Source: CAYGTS01 sp964352905
GTDB lineage: Bacteria; Pseudomonadota; Gammaproteobacteria; JAHCLG01
Direction of reading: 5' to 3'
DNA: 40,606 nt
Assembly (NCBI GenBank): GCA_964352905.1
Contig: CAYGTS010000004.1
Span: 1 to 40,606 of the forward strand
Positions within the stretch are counted from its first letter, which is position 1; the number at the start of each line of letters is the position of its first letter. The position numbers were made by a program, and so were the translations under genes. Below the pieces are notes generated by a model. That model ran no database searches and was not told where the DNA came from. It saw nothing but the letters and a program-made list of their open reading frames with translations. Below, piece by piece: positions 1 through 7,562 of this stretch.

Positions 1-51
1 CCAAATCTGAACGTTCTCAGTAAATTCAACTAAAATTTGCTGAATAGATAC
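1..51 (-). mobile_element. Partial MITE-like element, family A, terminal segment
   Basis: These 51 bases are the exact reverse complement of 10324-10374, the left end of the complete 178-bp element further on. The outward end GAATAGATAC is at position 51 and the rest of the element would lie off the left edge. It abuts a family B fragment at 52 with no target duplication, so this is a junction between two elements and not a clean insertion. Confidence 0.8.
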
Positions 52-163
52 AAAAACACTAAAAAATAGCGGAGTTTATACATAATAAATGAGCACATTT
101 TTTAGTGTTTTTAATGTGAGATTGCCCAAATATGGCTGTTCCTCGCTACACCGGGAATTGCTG
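52..163 (+). mobile_element. Partial MITE-like element, family B
   Basis: The fragment has a truncated left stem arm (52-67), a 29-nt loop (68-96), a complete right arm (97-124), then the conserved box CCCAAATATGGCTGTTCC and the terminal repeat ending CGGGAATTGCTG at 163. Positions 97-163 are the exact reverse complement of 1747-1813 and 52-124 are an exact direct repeat of 1798-1870. The left end is missing where it meets the family A fragment. Confidence 0.8.
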
Positions 164-201
164 TTACCATTATCTTTATTTCACGCTCACTGCCACTCGC
201 T

Positions 202-237
202 CCTGGATCGCTTCGCCCTACGGGCTCGCGATGACGG
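202..237 (-). repeat. Dispersed GTCATTGCGAG...GCAATCCAG-type palindromic repeat
   Basis: Reverse-complemented, this reads CCGTCATCGCGAG...GCGATCCAGG and matches the repeats at 38299-38333 and 40557-40592. It is an imperfect palindrome of a kind scattered widely in many bacterial genomes. Apart from the repeats listed separately, I see no gene in 1-318. Confidence 0.6.
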
Positions 238-271
238 TGTGCTTTTAGCTGATCGGTCAAACACCAGCGAT

Positions 272-313
272 TCCCGCTGTAATGGCTGTTCCCAGCTACA
301 CCGGGAATTGCTG
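272..313. mobile_element. Very short family B derivative
   Basis: CAGCGATTCCCG opens and CCGGGAATTGCTG closes this piece of about 45 bp. Inside is the box ATGGCTGTTCCCAGCTACAC seen in the longer family B copies. It ends five bases before the stop codon of the GIN-domain gene at 319-321. I see no convincing target duplication. Confidence 0.5.
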
Positions 314-318
314 ACTAA

Positions 319-1668
319 CTACCGATAAAAATTATGTTCAAAATCCGCTCTGGCAATGCGCGGCGTATATTCACCCGCTTTATCCCAATAGATGGGATAG
401 GGTGGTGCTGCATCAAACATGGGTAAAACCGATCCCGATAAATTCATGTACGGTGCGATAAATTTGGGTTGTTGGTAATAATAAACATTAGAATTATCTT
501 TAGCATAAGCCGTTAACAAATTAATGGGTCTTACATCTGCTTTTGATGCGCCCAAGGTTTTAACATAGATTTCATCCACAGCTAAATAATACCCATCGAG
601 TACCGCAAACATATTTGTACGTGCATTTAAAATACGCGCATTGCCGGTTAAATGTGCCTTGGCATTATCATGCAGATCAACCATCATTTCGCCGCTATTA
701 ATGCCTTCAATATAAAAATTTACCGTACCACCTGCGATCAAATTAAATAAATTAATTTTACCCATTAAAAAAACGTTACCCGCACCTTGTTGCGCATAAA
801 CACTCAAGCCATCACTATCAATACCTGTAATATGAACGTTGGCAGGGCCAGAGTAAGTAAATTGTTTTAAATTCATTTTACCGCTTAAATCTACCGCGCC
901 AGAACCTGCGATATTGGTTTTTAAGTACTGGCTATTAATATGTTGAATTGTAACATTGCCACGGTTGTTATAATTTAAAGAATAAAGATTAACCTTGCGC
1001 CCCGTTAAGAATAAATTACCACTGGCATTACTATTTACAGTAAGTGGTTCATCATGCGTAATATTTTTAACGGTTAAATTGCCTTGGCCAGTAAAAAACA
1101 CCGATTGTAAAGCAACACGGGATCCTTGCAATAAAACATTGCCGGTACCACGGGCAAGTATTTTTAGTTGTGGTGTATTAATATTATTAATCGTAACATT
1201 GGCACTGCCATCATAGATGAATTGCGCCAGATTAACTCGGCCATTAACCAGTAAACTGCCAGCATGATGATCTTTTATGATAAAGGGATTGGCGCGGTGT
1301 TTCAGAACGTTAACATTAGCAACCGCATAAAGAGCCAAGCAATTTAGCTGGTGAAGATTAATTTTCAGATGAACATAGGAAGGTGATATTGTATGGTGGG
1401 GCATTTGCAAGATAAGCGTGTTTTTCTTTATACGCATGCTGACTTGTGAAATGAGCTGAGTAGGGCCGCTAATTTGAATGGCCGGGTGAGCGTTATTATC
1501 AATAATGGTTGCCGTGACCGGCATATCTAACACGATATTATGAAAAGGCCGTAAATTGGTCACTGTGCGTGTACTGGTGTTACTAGGGAAGATTGCTGCT
1601 TGTGCAGAAGAAAAATAGCCTGTAAATGCCACGACAATTACAAGTACCAATAACTTTAAAGTTTTCAC
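319..1668 (-). CDS. Exported GIN/DUF2807-type beta-repeat protein
   Basis: The product is about 449 aa. It starts with a clear Sec-type signal (VKTLKLLVLVIVVAFTGYF, then SSAQAA) that predicts export to the periplasm or cell surface. The mature part is a chain of imperfect repeats of 35-40 residues with the pattern G-x-x-N-V-x-I-x-x-I-x-S/T, which I read as a parallel beta-helix of the DUF2807/GIN (auto-transporter adhesin head) type. A GTG at 1668 is preferred because GGGG lies 6 nt upstream; a TTG at 1674 is also in frame but has no usable spacing. The gene is bracketed by family B elements that form a 67-bp perfect inverted repeat (97-163 and 1747-1813). Its role is unknown; adhesion or envelope function is inference. 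Confidence 0.75.
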   Translation of the reverse strand: MKTLKLLVLVIVVAFTGYFSSAQAAIFPSNTSTRTVTNLRPFHNIVLDMPVTATIIDNNAHPAIQISGPTQLISQVSMRIKKNTLILQMPHHTISPSYVHLKINLHQLNCLALYAVANVNVLKHRANPFIIKDHHAGSLLVNGRVNLAQFIYDGSANVTINNINTPQLKILARGTGNVLLQGSRVALQSVFFTGQGNLTVKNITHDEPLTVNSNASGNLFLTGRKVNLYSLNYNNRGNVTIQHINSQYLKTNIAGSGAVDLSGKMNLKQFTYSGPANVHITGIDSDGLSVYAQQGAGNVFLMGKINLFNLIAGGTVNFYIEGINSGEMMVDLHDNAKAHLTGNARILNARTNMFAVLDGYYLAVDEIYVKTLGASKADVRPINLLTAYAKDNSNVYYYQQPKFIAPYMNLSGSVLPMFDAAPPYPIYWDKAGEYTPRIARADFEHNFYR

Positions 1669-1746
1669 GCTCAACCCCAGTCAGCTACTTTTTATAACAA
1701 TGCTTACCTTAGAACAAGTTGTTTCCCGACGCAATAACTATCTTAT

Positions 1747-1921
1747 CAGCAATTCCCGGTGTAGCGAGGAACAGCCATATTTGGGCAATCTCACATTAAA
1801 AACACTAAAAAATAGCGGAGTTTATACATAATAAATGAGCACATTTTTTAGTGTTTTTAATGTGAGATTGCCTCAAATCTGACCGTTCTTGAGTTATTCA
1901 ACATCACGCCGGGAATTACTG
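1747..1921 (-). mobile_element. Complete MITE-like element, family B, with long hairpin
   Basis: The terminal inverted repeats are CAG(C/T)AATTCCCGG. The element is flanked by a 9-bp direct duplication CTATCTTAT at 1738-1746 and 1922-1930. In the middle, 1786-1813 and 1843-1870 are perfect 28-bp complementary arms around a 29-nt loop (1814-1842). Conserved boxes CCATATTTGGG and CAAATCTGACCGTTC flank the arms. The right duplication contains the stop codon (TTA at 1927-1929) of the TPR-methyltransferase gene, so insertion was at the 3' end of that gene. Confidence 0.85.
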
Positions 1922-1926
1922 CTATC

Positions 1927-3318
1927 TTATCTTTTCCTGAGACAATACAACCTACCCAAGACATTTGTATCCTCTTGCTTACGCAATAATACTTTCTTAT
2001 TTTTAACTATCTTAAAACCGGCCATTTTAGCAAGCTGCTTAATATAACGCTGATGATGGTTGTAACGACTGGTAGATTGCAAGCTGAAATTGTGTTGGCG
2101 TGTTTCTTCAATACTAAAAATAAAGTAGCCACCCGGGCGCATTGCTTGATTTACCAGATTAAAAATCGAGCTTAACTCACCAAAATAATTGAATACTTCT
2201 AATGCGGTAATGAGATCAATCTTGCTACGATAAAGCTTTAGTATATTTGCAATATCGGCATGAATTAACTTCGTATAAACGTTTTTTTCACGCGCAATCG
2301 CTAACATCTGATCAGCAAGATCAACGCCAACCAATTGTGAGGCATAAGGTTTTAAGAAGCTACCCATTAAACCCGTGCCACAGCCTAAATCAAAAATTAC
2401 CCATTGTGATGCTGGTTTGGCTAATTTACGTAATAATAAACCCACTTTTTGTGGTAGCTGATAATTTAACACTTGCTGCATGTGCTGATCATAACTATCC
2501 GCATAAGTATTAAACAAATTTTCAACAAACTCGGCTGGTGCTTTTTCGGGTAAGGCCTGGCCGCTTAATGAATCGTATAGAAACTGTGCCACCATATCTT
2601 CACCATTAATGGATAACAGTTTTTTTAAATAAACAAGTGCTTTATCTGTTTTATTGAGATTCTTATACAAAATACTTAAATTATGTAAAGCAATAATGTC
2701 ATTATCATCGTGTGCTAAAATTTTTTCATAATATTCAATCGCATTATGCGCGTAATTTAAGCGGTTGGCGGTAAGTGCCAATTGATATAAATAGTCCTTT
2801 TCATGCGGGCTTAGTTGGTGAGCTTGCTGAAAATAATGAAAAGCCGTTTCAAGATTTTTTAGCAACAAATAACATAAGCCAAGGTTAAATAAGGTTAAAT
2901 GATCTTGAGTATCAAGCGTTAATAAGCGGTGAAAATATTCTCGTGCTAATTGATATTCTTTTTTTTCAAAATGAATTTTTGCCAATAATTGTAGGGCTTT
3001 TTTATGATCAGGATGAGATTGTAAAAGTAAATTTAATTGTTCATGGGCTTTTGTCATTTCGTTACTTTGTAAAAAAGCTAGCGCGAGATTATATAGCGCA
3101 TCTTGGTAGTCAGGCACTAATAATAATGCCTGCTGTAAATGAAAAATCGCACTTTGATAATCAGGTTGCTGTAATAAAATATTTGCTAAATTATTTCTGA
3201 TCTCGGGGATATTCGATTCAGCTAAAACCTGCTCATACACTTGTTTCGCTTTTTCTAAGTTACCTTGCTGGTGAGCCAGCAAGGCTTCTTCAATGAGTTC
3301 AGATAGCGGTTCTCTCAT
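1927..3318 (-). CDS. TPR-repeat protein with C-terminal SAM-dependent methyltransferase domain
   Basis: The protein has 463 aa. Residues 1 to about 250 are a run of six to seven tetratricopeptide repeats (for example HYQSAIFHLQQALLLVPDYQ-type helices with A-x-x-x-Y/F spacing), a protein-interaction scaffold. Residues about 260-463 form a class I Rossmann methyltransferase. Motif I, DLGCGTG, is near residues 310-316, followed by the acidic VGVDLAD and a DLITALEVFNYFGE post-motif. The substrate cannot be told; Rossmann methyltransferases of this type act on small molecules or proteins. It overlaps the rdgB stop by 4 bp (ATGA), which implies translational coupling. No signal peptide is visible, so it is probably cytoplasmic. 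Confidence 0.85.
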   Translation of the reverse strand: MREPLSELIEEALLAHQQGNLEKAKQVYEQVLAESNIPEIRNNLANILLQQPDYQSAIFHLQQALLLVPDYQDALYNLALAFLQSNEMTKAHEQLNLLLQSHPDHKKALQLLAKIHFEKKEYQLAREYFHRLLTLDTQDHLTLFNLGLCYLLLKNLETAFHYFQQAHQLSPHEKDYLYQLALTANRLNYAHNAIEYYEKILAHDDNDIIALHNLSILYKNLNKTDKALVYLKKLLSINGEDMVAQFLYDSLSGQALPEKAPAEFVENLFNTYADSYDQHMQQVLNYQLPQKVGLLLRKLAKPASQWVIFDLGCGTGLMGSFLKPYASQLVGVDLADQMLAIAREKNVYTKLIHADIANILKLYRSKIDLITALEVFNYFGELSSIFNLVNQAMRPGGYFIFSIEETRQHNFSLQSTSRYNHHQRYIKQLAKMAGFKIVKNKKVLLRKQEDTNVLGRLYCLRKR

Positions 3319-3911
3319 GATGCAGCAAGTTCAGTTAATAATAAATCTAACGCTTTCGCACGATGACTAATACTATTTTTTACTGTTGCTAGCAATTCAG
3401 CGCTGGTGCATTGTTTTTCCGGCACATAAAAAATTGGATCGTAACCAAAGCCATTATCACCGTGTGGTGAATGGGTAATTTTACCTTCCCAAGTGGCTTG
3501 GCAGATAATCGGCAAAGGATCCTGCGCATGCTTTAACAATACCATCACACACACAAAACGTGCGCTGCGTTGTTCATCTGGAATAGTTTGCATCATGTGT
3601 AATAATTTTTTTATATTCTCGGCATCAGTTGCTTTACTTCCTGCAAAACGTGAGGAATAAATGCCCGGCGCACCCGCCAGCGCATCCACAACGAGGCCTG
3701 AGTCATCAGCAAGACAGGGCAGCTGCGTATAAGCACAAGCGTGGCGTGCCTTAATAATCGCATTTTCAACAAAAGTCGTACCTGTTTCAGCAACATCGGG
3801 CACCGCAAAGTTACTTTGTGCTTGCACACAGATATTAAGAGGCGCCACCATATTGCCAATTTCACGCAATTTGCCAAGATTGCTCGAGGCAATCACAAAT
3901 TTATTGATCAT
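3315..3911 (-). CDS. rdgB: RdgB/HAM1 family XTP/dITP diphosphatase
   Basis: The product is 198 aa, the usual length for the family. It hydrolyses non-canonical purine nucleoside triphosphates (dITP, XTP) to the monophosphate plus PPi, keeping them out of DNA and RNA. Family hallmarks are visible: the N-terminal ASSNLGKLREI, the active-site stretch DDSGLVVDAL followed by GAPGIYSSRFAG, GFGYDPIFYVP, and the C-terminal SHRAKAL. It is the first gene of a two-gene minus-strand unit with the TPR-methyltransferase. The divergent oxyR starts 249 bp away, with a 65-bp repeat derivative in between. Confidence 0.95.
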   Translation of the reverse strand: MINKFVIASSNLGKLREIGNMVAPLNICVQAQSNFAVPDVAETGTTFVENAIIKARHACAYTQLPCLADDSGLVVDALAGAPGIYSSRFAGSKATDAENIKKLLHMMQTIPDEQRSARFVCVMVLLKHAQDPLPIICQATWEGKITHSPHGDNGFGYDPIFYVPEKQCTSAELLATVKNSISHRAKALDLLLTELAAS

Positions 3912-4039
3912 TATCTGTAAGCCGTTGCTAAAAGCGTAATATTCTCTGCTATTTCAATGTAAATGGGAATACATTCAGCAAAAAATGATATGGGTGTCCT
4001 ATTTTGTTTATTAATTCATTAGTTTTGATAAAATAAAAG

Positions 4040-4104
4040 GTAACTACTCACTCCGTAGCAGGGAACGCCAAATATGGCTGTTCCTCGCTACACCGGGAAT
4101 TGCT
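4040..4104. mobile_element. Short hybrid of family A and family B element ends
   Basis: The piece begins GTAACTACTCACTCCGT, the same terminus as the 71-bp element after oxyR read in reverse. It passes through GGGAACGCCAAATATGGCTG and ends with the family B terminus ACACCGGGAATTGCTG. The two ends therefore belong to different terminal-repeat types. It occupies the rdgB/oxyR divergent intergenic region, about 55 bp before the oxyR start, and could affect either promoter. Confidence 0.6.
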
Positions 4105-4160
4105 GAGCTAAGGGGGTGAGCAGATACAATAAAAGAATGAATGGCAAATAGGCAGCTAAC

Positions 4161-5054
4161 ATGAATATCCGCGATTTAAAATACATAGTCACTGTGGCCG
4201 AGTTGCAGCATTTTGGCAAAGCGGCAGAAATTTGCTGTGTTAGCCAACCTACGTTAAGTGCCCAAATTAAAAAAGTGGAAGATGAGCTGGGGATCGTCAT
4301 CTTTGAACGCAGTAATAAACAATTTCTTATTACCGATATAGGCCATGAGATTATTACCCAAGCGCATGATATTTTGAATAAGGTCAGTGAGTTAAAAGTC
4401 ATTGCTGATCAAAGTAAAGATCCCTTTGCCGGCAAATTTAGGTTAGGCATTATTCCTACACTGGGGCCTTATCTAACGCCGCTATTTATTCCTAAAATCA
4501 AACAACAGCTGCCCAAGTTATCACTATCGATTAGCGAAGATAAAACCGAAAACATTTTACATGAGCTACGGTGTGGCGCTTTAGATGCGATTGTGCTGGC
4601 ACTGCCGGTTGAAAATCAGGGGCTTGCTGAGCGCGAATTATTCAAAGAACCTTTTTATGTGGCACTCCCGCGCGACCATTATTTAACGCAATCCAAGGAA
4701 ATTAGCATTAAAGACTTAAACGATGAAACATTATTATTATTATCCGAAGGTCATTGCCTAAGCGATCAAGCCTTAGAAGTATGCCAATCAGTTGGCATTA
4801 AAAGAGACAAAGCGTTGCAAGCAACCAGCTTAGAAACGTTACGCCACATTGTGAGCACCGGTGCGGGGATCACGTTGCTGCCACATTTAGCCTTACCCAA
4901 GCAAAAAGAATCACTCACCGTTATTAAACCCTTTAAAAAGCCTTATCCCAATCGCATTGTTGGCATGCTGTGGCGAAAACAACATGTTAGGCAAGCCACC
5001 AGCCAAAGAATAGCAGATATTATTCAACAAGCCGCATTAGAGCATTTGCCGTAA
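4161..5054 (+). CDS. oxyR: OxyR, LysR-type peroxide-responsive regulator
   Basis: The product is 297 aa. Residues 1-60 form the LysR-family winged helix-turn-helix (MNIRDLKYIV, FGKAAEICCVSQPTLSAQI). The effector-binding domain follows, with the OxyR-typical LGIIPTLGPYL. Cysteines C199 and C208 lie in EGHCLSDQALEVC, the same positions and spacing as the redox pair of E. coli OxyR, so a peroxide-sensing disulphide switch is well supported. ATSLETLRHIVSTGAGITLL is also characteristic. The C-terminus is altered: a 71-bp mobile element inserted after the CCG proline codon and its terminal GTAAC supplies the TAA stop. Joining the sequence across the target duplication would give one further lysine codon (AAG at 5131) before the TAA at 5134-5136. 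Regulated targets are not obvious here. Confidence 0.93.
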   Translation: MNIRDLKYIVTVAELQHFGKAAEICCVSQPTLSAQIKKVEDELGIVIFERSNKQFLITDIGHEIITQAHDILNKVSELKVIADQSKDPFAGKFRLGIIPTLGPYLTPLFIPKIKQQLPKLSLSISEDKTENILHELRCGALDAIVLALPVENQGLAERELFKEPFYVALPRDHYLTQSKEISIKDLNDETLLLLSEGHCLSDQALEVCQSVGIKRDKALQATSLETLRHIVSTGAGITLLPHLALPKQKESLTVIKPFKKPYPNRIVGMLWRKQHVRQATSQRIADIIQQAALEHLP

Positions 5055-5121
5055 CTACTCGTTCCTTTTAGCCGTTTTTAGCCCAAATATGGGCGTTCCC
5101 ATATACGGAGTGAGTAGTTAC
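5051..5121 (+). mobile_element. 71-bp MITE-like element at the 3' end of oxyR
   Basis: Terminal inverted repeats are GTAACTACTC and GAGTAGTTAC. It is flanked by a perfect 8-bp target duplication CATTTGCC (5043-5050 and 5122-5129). The interior keeps only the right half of the longer family A elements (CGTTTTTAGCCCAAATATGG, then GCGTTCCC). The left terminus creates the stop codon now used by oxyR. Confidence 0.9.
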
Positions 5122-5184
5122 CATTTGCCGAAGTAAGCAGAGTAAGGTAATATTGTGCCCATTGTCTGACATTAGGTTTACTCT

Positions 5185-6618
5185 ATGATAAACATACCAA
5201 ATTTTGCGACGGCGCGTGTTTTAGTGATTGGCGATGTGATGCTTGATCGCTACTGGACTGGTGATACCAAACGTATTTCGCCCGAAGCGCCGGTGCCGGT
5301 TGTAAAAATAAATAAACTGGATGAGCGCCCAGGTGGAGCGGGTAATGTTGCGGTTAATTTAGCCAGCTTGGGAATTATGCCAAAACTCTTTGGCGTGATT
5401 GGCAACGATGAAGCAGGTCTTTGTCTGCAAAAAAAATTGCAAGCACACAATATTGAAACTCACTTGCAGAATTTAGCGAATTACCCAACAGTCACTAAAT
5501 TGCGCGTGTTAAGCTTTCATCAACAACTCATCCGTCTTGATTTTGAAGAGTCTTATTATGAAGCGGCAAATATCGATATTGAATCACAAGCTATCGATCA
5601 CATAAAAGATAGTGGTGCAGTCATTATTTCGGATTATCACAAAGGCAGCTTAAAGAATATTCATAAAATTATTGCCGCAGCCAATCATTGGAATGTACCT
5701 ATTTTTGTTGATCCCAAGGGTGAAACTTTTAGTGTTTACCGTGGTGCCGATGTCTTAACACCGAATCGCAAAGAGTTTGAAGCGATCGTTGGGCCGTGTA
5801 AAAATAATCAAGAACTCGAAGCGAAAGCAAAACAAGCTTTAATAGATCACGAGATAGGGGCTTTGTTAATTACGCGCGGTAGCGAAGGCATGAGTTTAAT
5901 TCGTCGTGATAAAGATCCTATTCATTTATCAGCACGTGCCTACGATGTTTACGATGTTACCGGTGCGGGTGATACCGTGATTGCTGTATTTGCTGCAGCC
6001 GTTGCGAGCGGTTGTGATTTAGCTGATGCCATGTTTTTAGCTAACGTTGGCGCCGGTATTGTGGTGACTAAACTCGGTGCTGCTGCGGTTAATGTATCAG
6101 AATTACGCCGCGCATTACGTAAAATGCAACAGTCACAACTAGGTGTATTAACCGAAGCAGAAGCGATTGAGGCCTGTAATGATGCGCGTGCTAAAGGTGA
6201 AAAAGTTGTGATGACCAATGGTTGTTTTGATATTTTACATCCTGGTCATATTGCCTATTTAGAAGAAGCGAAATCATTAGGACATCGTTTGATTATTGCC
6301 GTTAACAGTGATGAATCGGTGAGTCGCCTAAAAGGTCCTCATCGCCCAGTTAAAAATTTACAGGATCGCATGACGATTTTAGCGGCATTGCGTTCGGTTG
6401 ATTGGGTGGTGCCGTTTCAGGAAGATACACCGGCACGTTTGATTGGCGAACTTAAACCCAATATCTTAGTAAAGGGTGTGGATTATAAAATCGAAGACAT
6501 TGCTGGCCATGAGTTTGTCTTAGCCAATGGTGGTGAAGTAAAATTAGTTGGGCCAGAAAAGCAATGGTCTTCTACAGAATTAGTTGAAAAGATGGCAAAG
6601 AAGGATATCGTAGTATGA
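5185..6618 (+). CDS. hldE: HldE, bifunctional heptose-7-phosphate kinase / heptose-1-phosphate adenylyltransferase
   Basis: The product is 477 aa, identical in length to E. coli HldE (RfaE). Residues 1 to about 315 are a PfkB/ribokinase-fold kinase. It opens VLVIGDVMLDRYW, carries the sugar-binding RPGGAGNVAVNLA, and has the catalytic motif VTGAGDT with D263 as base. It makes D-glycero-D-manno-heptose 1,7-bisphosphate. Residues about 340-477 are the adenylyltransferase with MTNGCFDILHPGH (HPGH 352-355) and the late WSSTELVEKM. It produces ADP-heptose for the inner-core LPS. It overlaps hldD by 4 bp (ATGA), so these consecutive pathway steps are probably coupled. The cell is therefore predicted to make heptose-containing LPS. 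Confidence 0.97.
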   Translation: MINIPNFATARVLVIGDVMLDRYWTGDTKRISPEAPVPVVKINKLDERPGGAGNVAVNLASLGIMPKLFGVIGNDEAGLCLQKKLQAHNIETHLQNLANYPTVTKLRVLSFHQQLIRLDFEESYYEAANIDIESQAIDHIKDSGAVIISDYHKGSLKNIHKIIAAANHWNVPIFVDPKGETFSVYRGADVLTPNRKEFEAIVGPCKNNQELEAKAKQALIDHEIGALLITRGSEGMSLIRRDKDPIHLSARAYDVYDVTGAGDTVIAVFAAAVASGCDLADAMFLANVGAGIVVTKLGAAAVNVSELRRALRKMQQSQLGVLTEAEAIEACNDARAKGEKVVMTNGCFDILHPGHIAYLEEAKSLGHRLIIAVNSDESVSRLKGPHRPVKNLQDRMTILAALRSVDWVVPFQEDTPARLIGELKPNILVKGVDYKIEDIAGHEFVLANGGEVKLVGPEKQWSSTELVEKMAKKDIVV

Positions 6619-7553
6619 TAGTCATAACAGGTGCGGCAGGATTTATAGGCAGCAATCTATTAAAAGCGTTTAATAATGTGGGTGAAAATAATATTTTAAT
6701 TGTTGATGATCTGAAAGATGGTCATAAATTTCAAAATATAGTTGATTGTGATTTTGTTGATTATCTTGATATGTCAGATTTTCTAGCAAGAATTCTCGAT
6801 AATGATTTACCAGATGATATTGAAATTATTTATCACCAAGGGGCTTGCTCTTCTACTACGGAGTGGGATGGCCAATACCTGATGGATGTTAACTATAATT
6901 ATTCCAAAGCACTGCTACACTATTGCTTAGAACATGACACATCACTCATTTACGCTTCTAGCGCTGCAGTTTACGGTAGTAGCGAAGATTTTACCCCAAA
7001 TCTTGCTAAAGAACGTCCTTTGAATTTATATGGTTACACCAAATTATTATTTGATCGTTATGTTAATAAAGTAGTTACGGATAGCAATGCGCAAATTGTA
7101 GGGTTACGCTATTTTAATGTTTATGGCCCGCGTGAAGATCATAAAAAAAATATGACAAGCGTTGTGCGTCATTTTTATAATCAATTAAAAGATACTGGAG
7201 AAATCGATATTTTCCAAGTGCCGGGTTGTGCGCCAGGTGAACAAAAACGTGATTTAATTCATGTTGATGATGTGGTTGCAGTAAACATGTGGCTTTACGA
7301 TCATGGTGAAGTGAACGGGATTTATAACTGCGGCACAGGCAAGGCAGTGAGTTTTAATGAAATTGCACAAGCCGTTATTCAATGTTGTGGCATCGGTAAA
7401 ATCAATTACACCCCCTTACCTGAAAAATTGCAAGGATGTTATCAAACCTTTACCGAAGCCGATATGAGTGGTTTACGCCAAGCGGGCTATCAAGCGGAAT
7501 TTATTGATATTAACACGGGTGTCAAAAAATATTTGGCTACGCTGAATGAATAG
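6615..7553 (+). CDS. hldD: HldD, ADP-L-glycero-D-manno-heptose 6-epimerase
   Basis: The product is 312 aa, an extended short-chain dehydrogenase. It inverts C6 of ADP-D-glycero-D-manno-heptose to give the LPS precursor ADP-L-glycero-D-manno-heptose. The NADP-binding glycine motif is GAAGFIGSN near residues 6-14. The catalytic serine/tyrosine/lysine set sits in YASSAAVYG and YGYTK (Y139, K143). RYFNVYGPRE and KRDLIHVDDV are typical of the epimerase group. It follows hldE with an ATGA overlap and precedes the herA-like gene by 9 bp, so the three genes are probably one transcript. Confidence 0.96.
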   Translation: MIVITGAAGFIGSNLLKAFNNVGENNILIVDDLKDGHKFQNIVDCDFVDYLDMSDFLARILDNDLPDDIEIIYHQGACSSTTEWDGQYLMDVNYNYSKALLHYCLEHDTSLIYASSAAVYGSSEDFTPNLAKERPLNLYGYTKLLFDRYVNKVVTDSNAQIVGLRYFNVYGPREDHKKNMTSVVRHFYNQLKDTGEIDIFQVPGCAPGEQKRDLIHVDDVVAVNMWLYDHGEVNGIYNCGTGKAVSFNEIAQAVIQCCGIGKINYTPLPEKLQGCYQTFTEADMSGLRQAGYQAEFIDINTGVKKYLATLNE

Positions 7554-7562
7554 GTAAAATTG

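Noticed and set aside
89..328. 79-aa open frame at the window start
   Set aside because: It consists of translated family B element and dispersed repeat sequence.
1..1930. Clustered repeats as a CRISPR array
   Set aside because: Repeats are few, of unequal length, inverted and irregularly spaced. They have terminal repeats and target duplications, and no cas genes are present.
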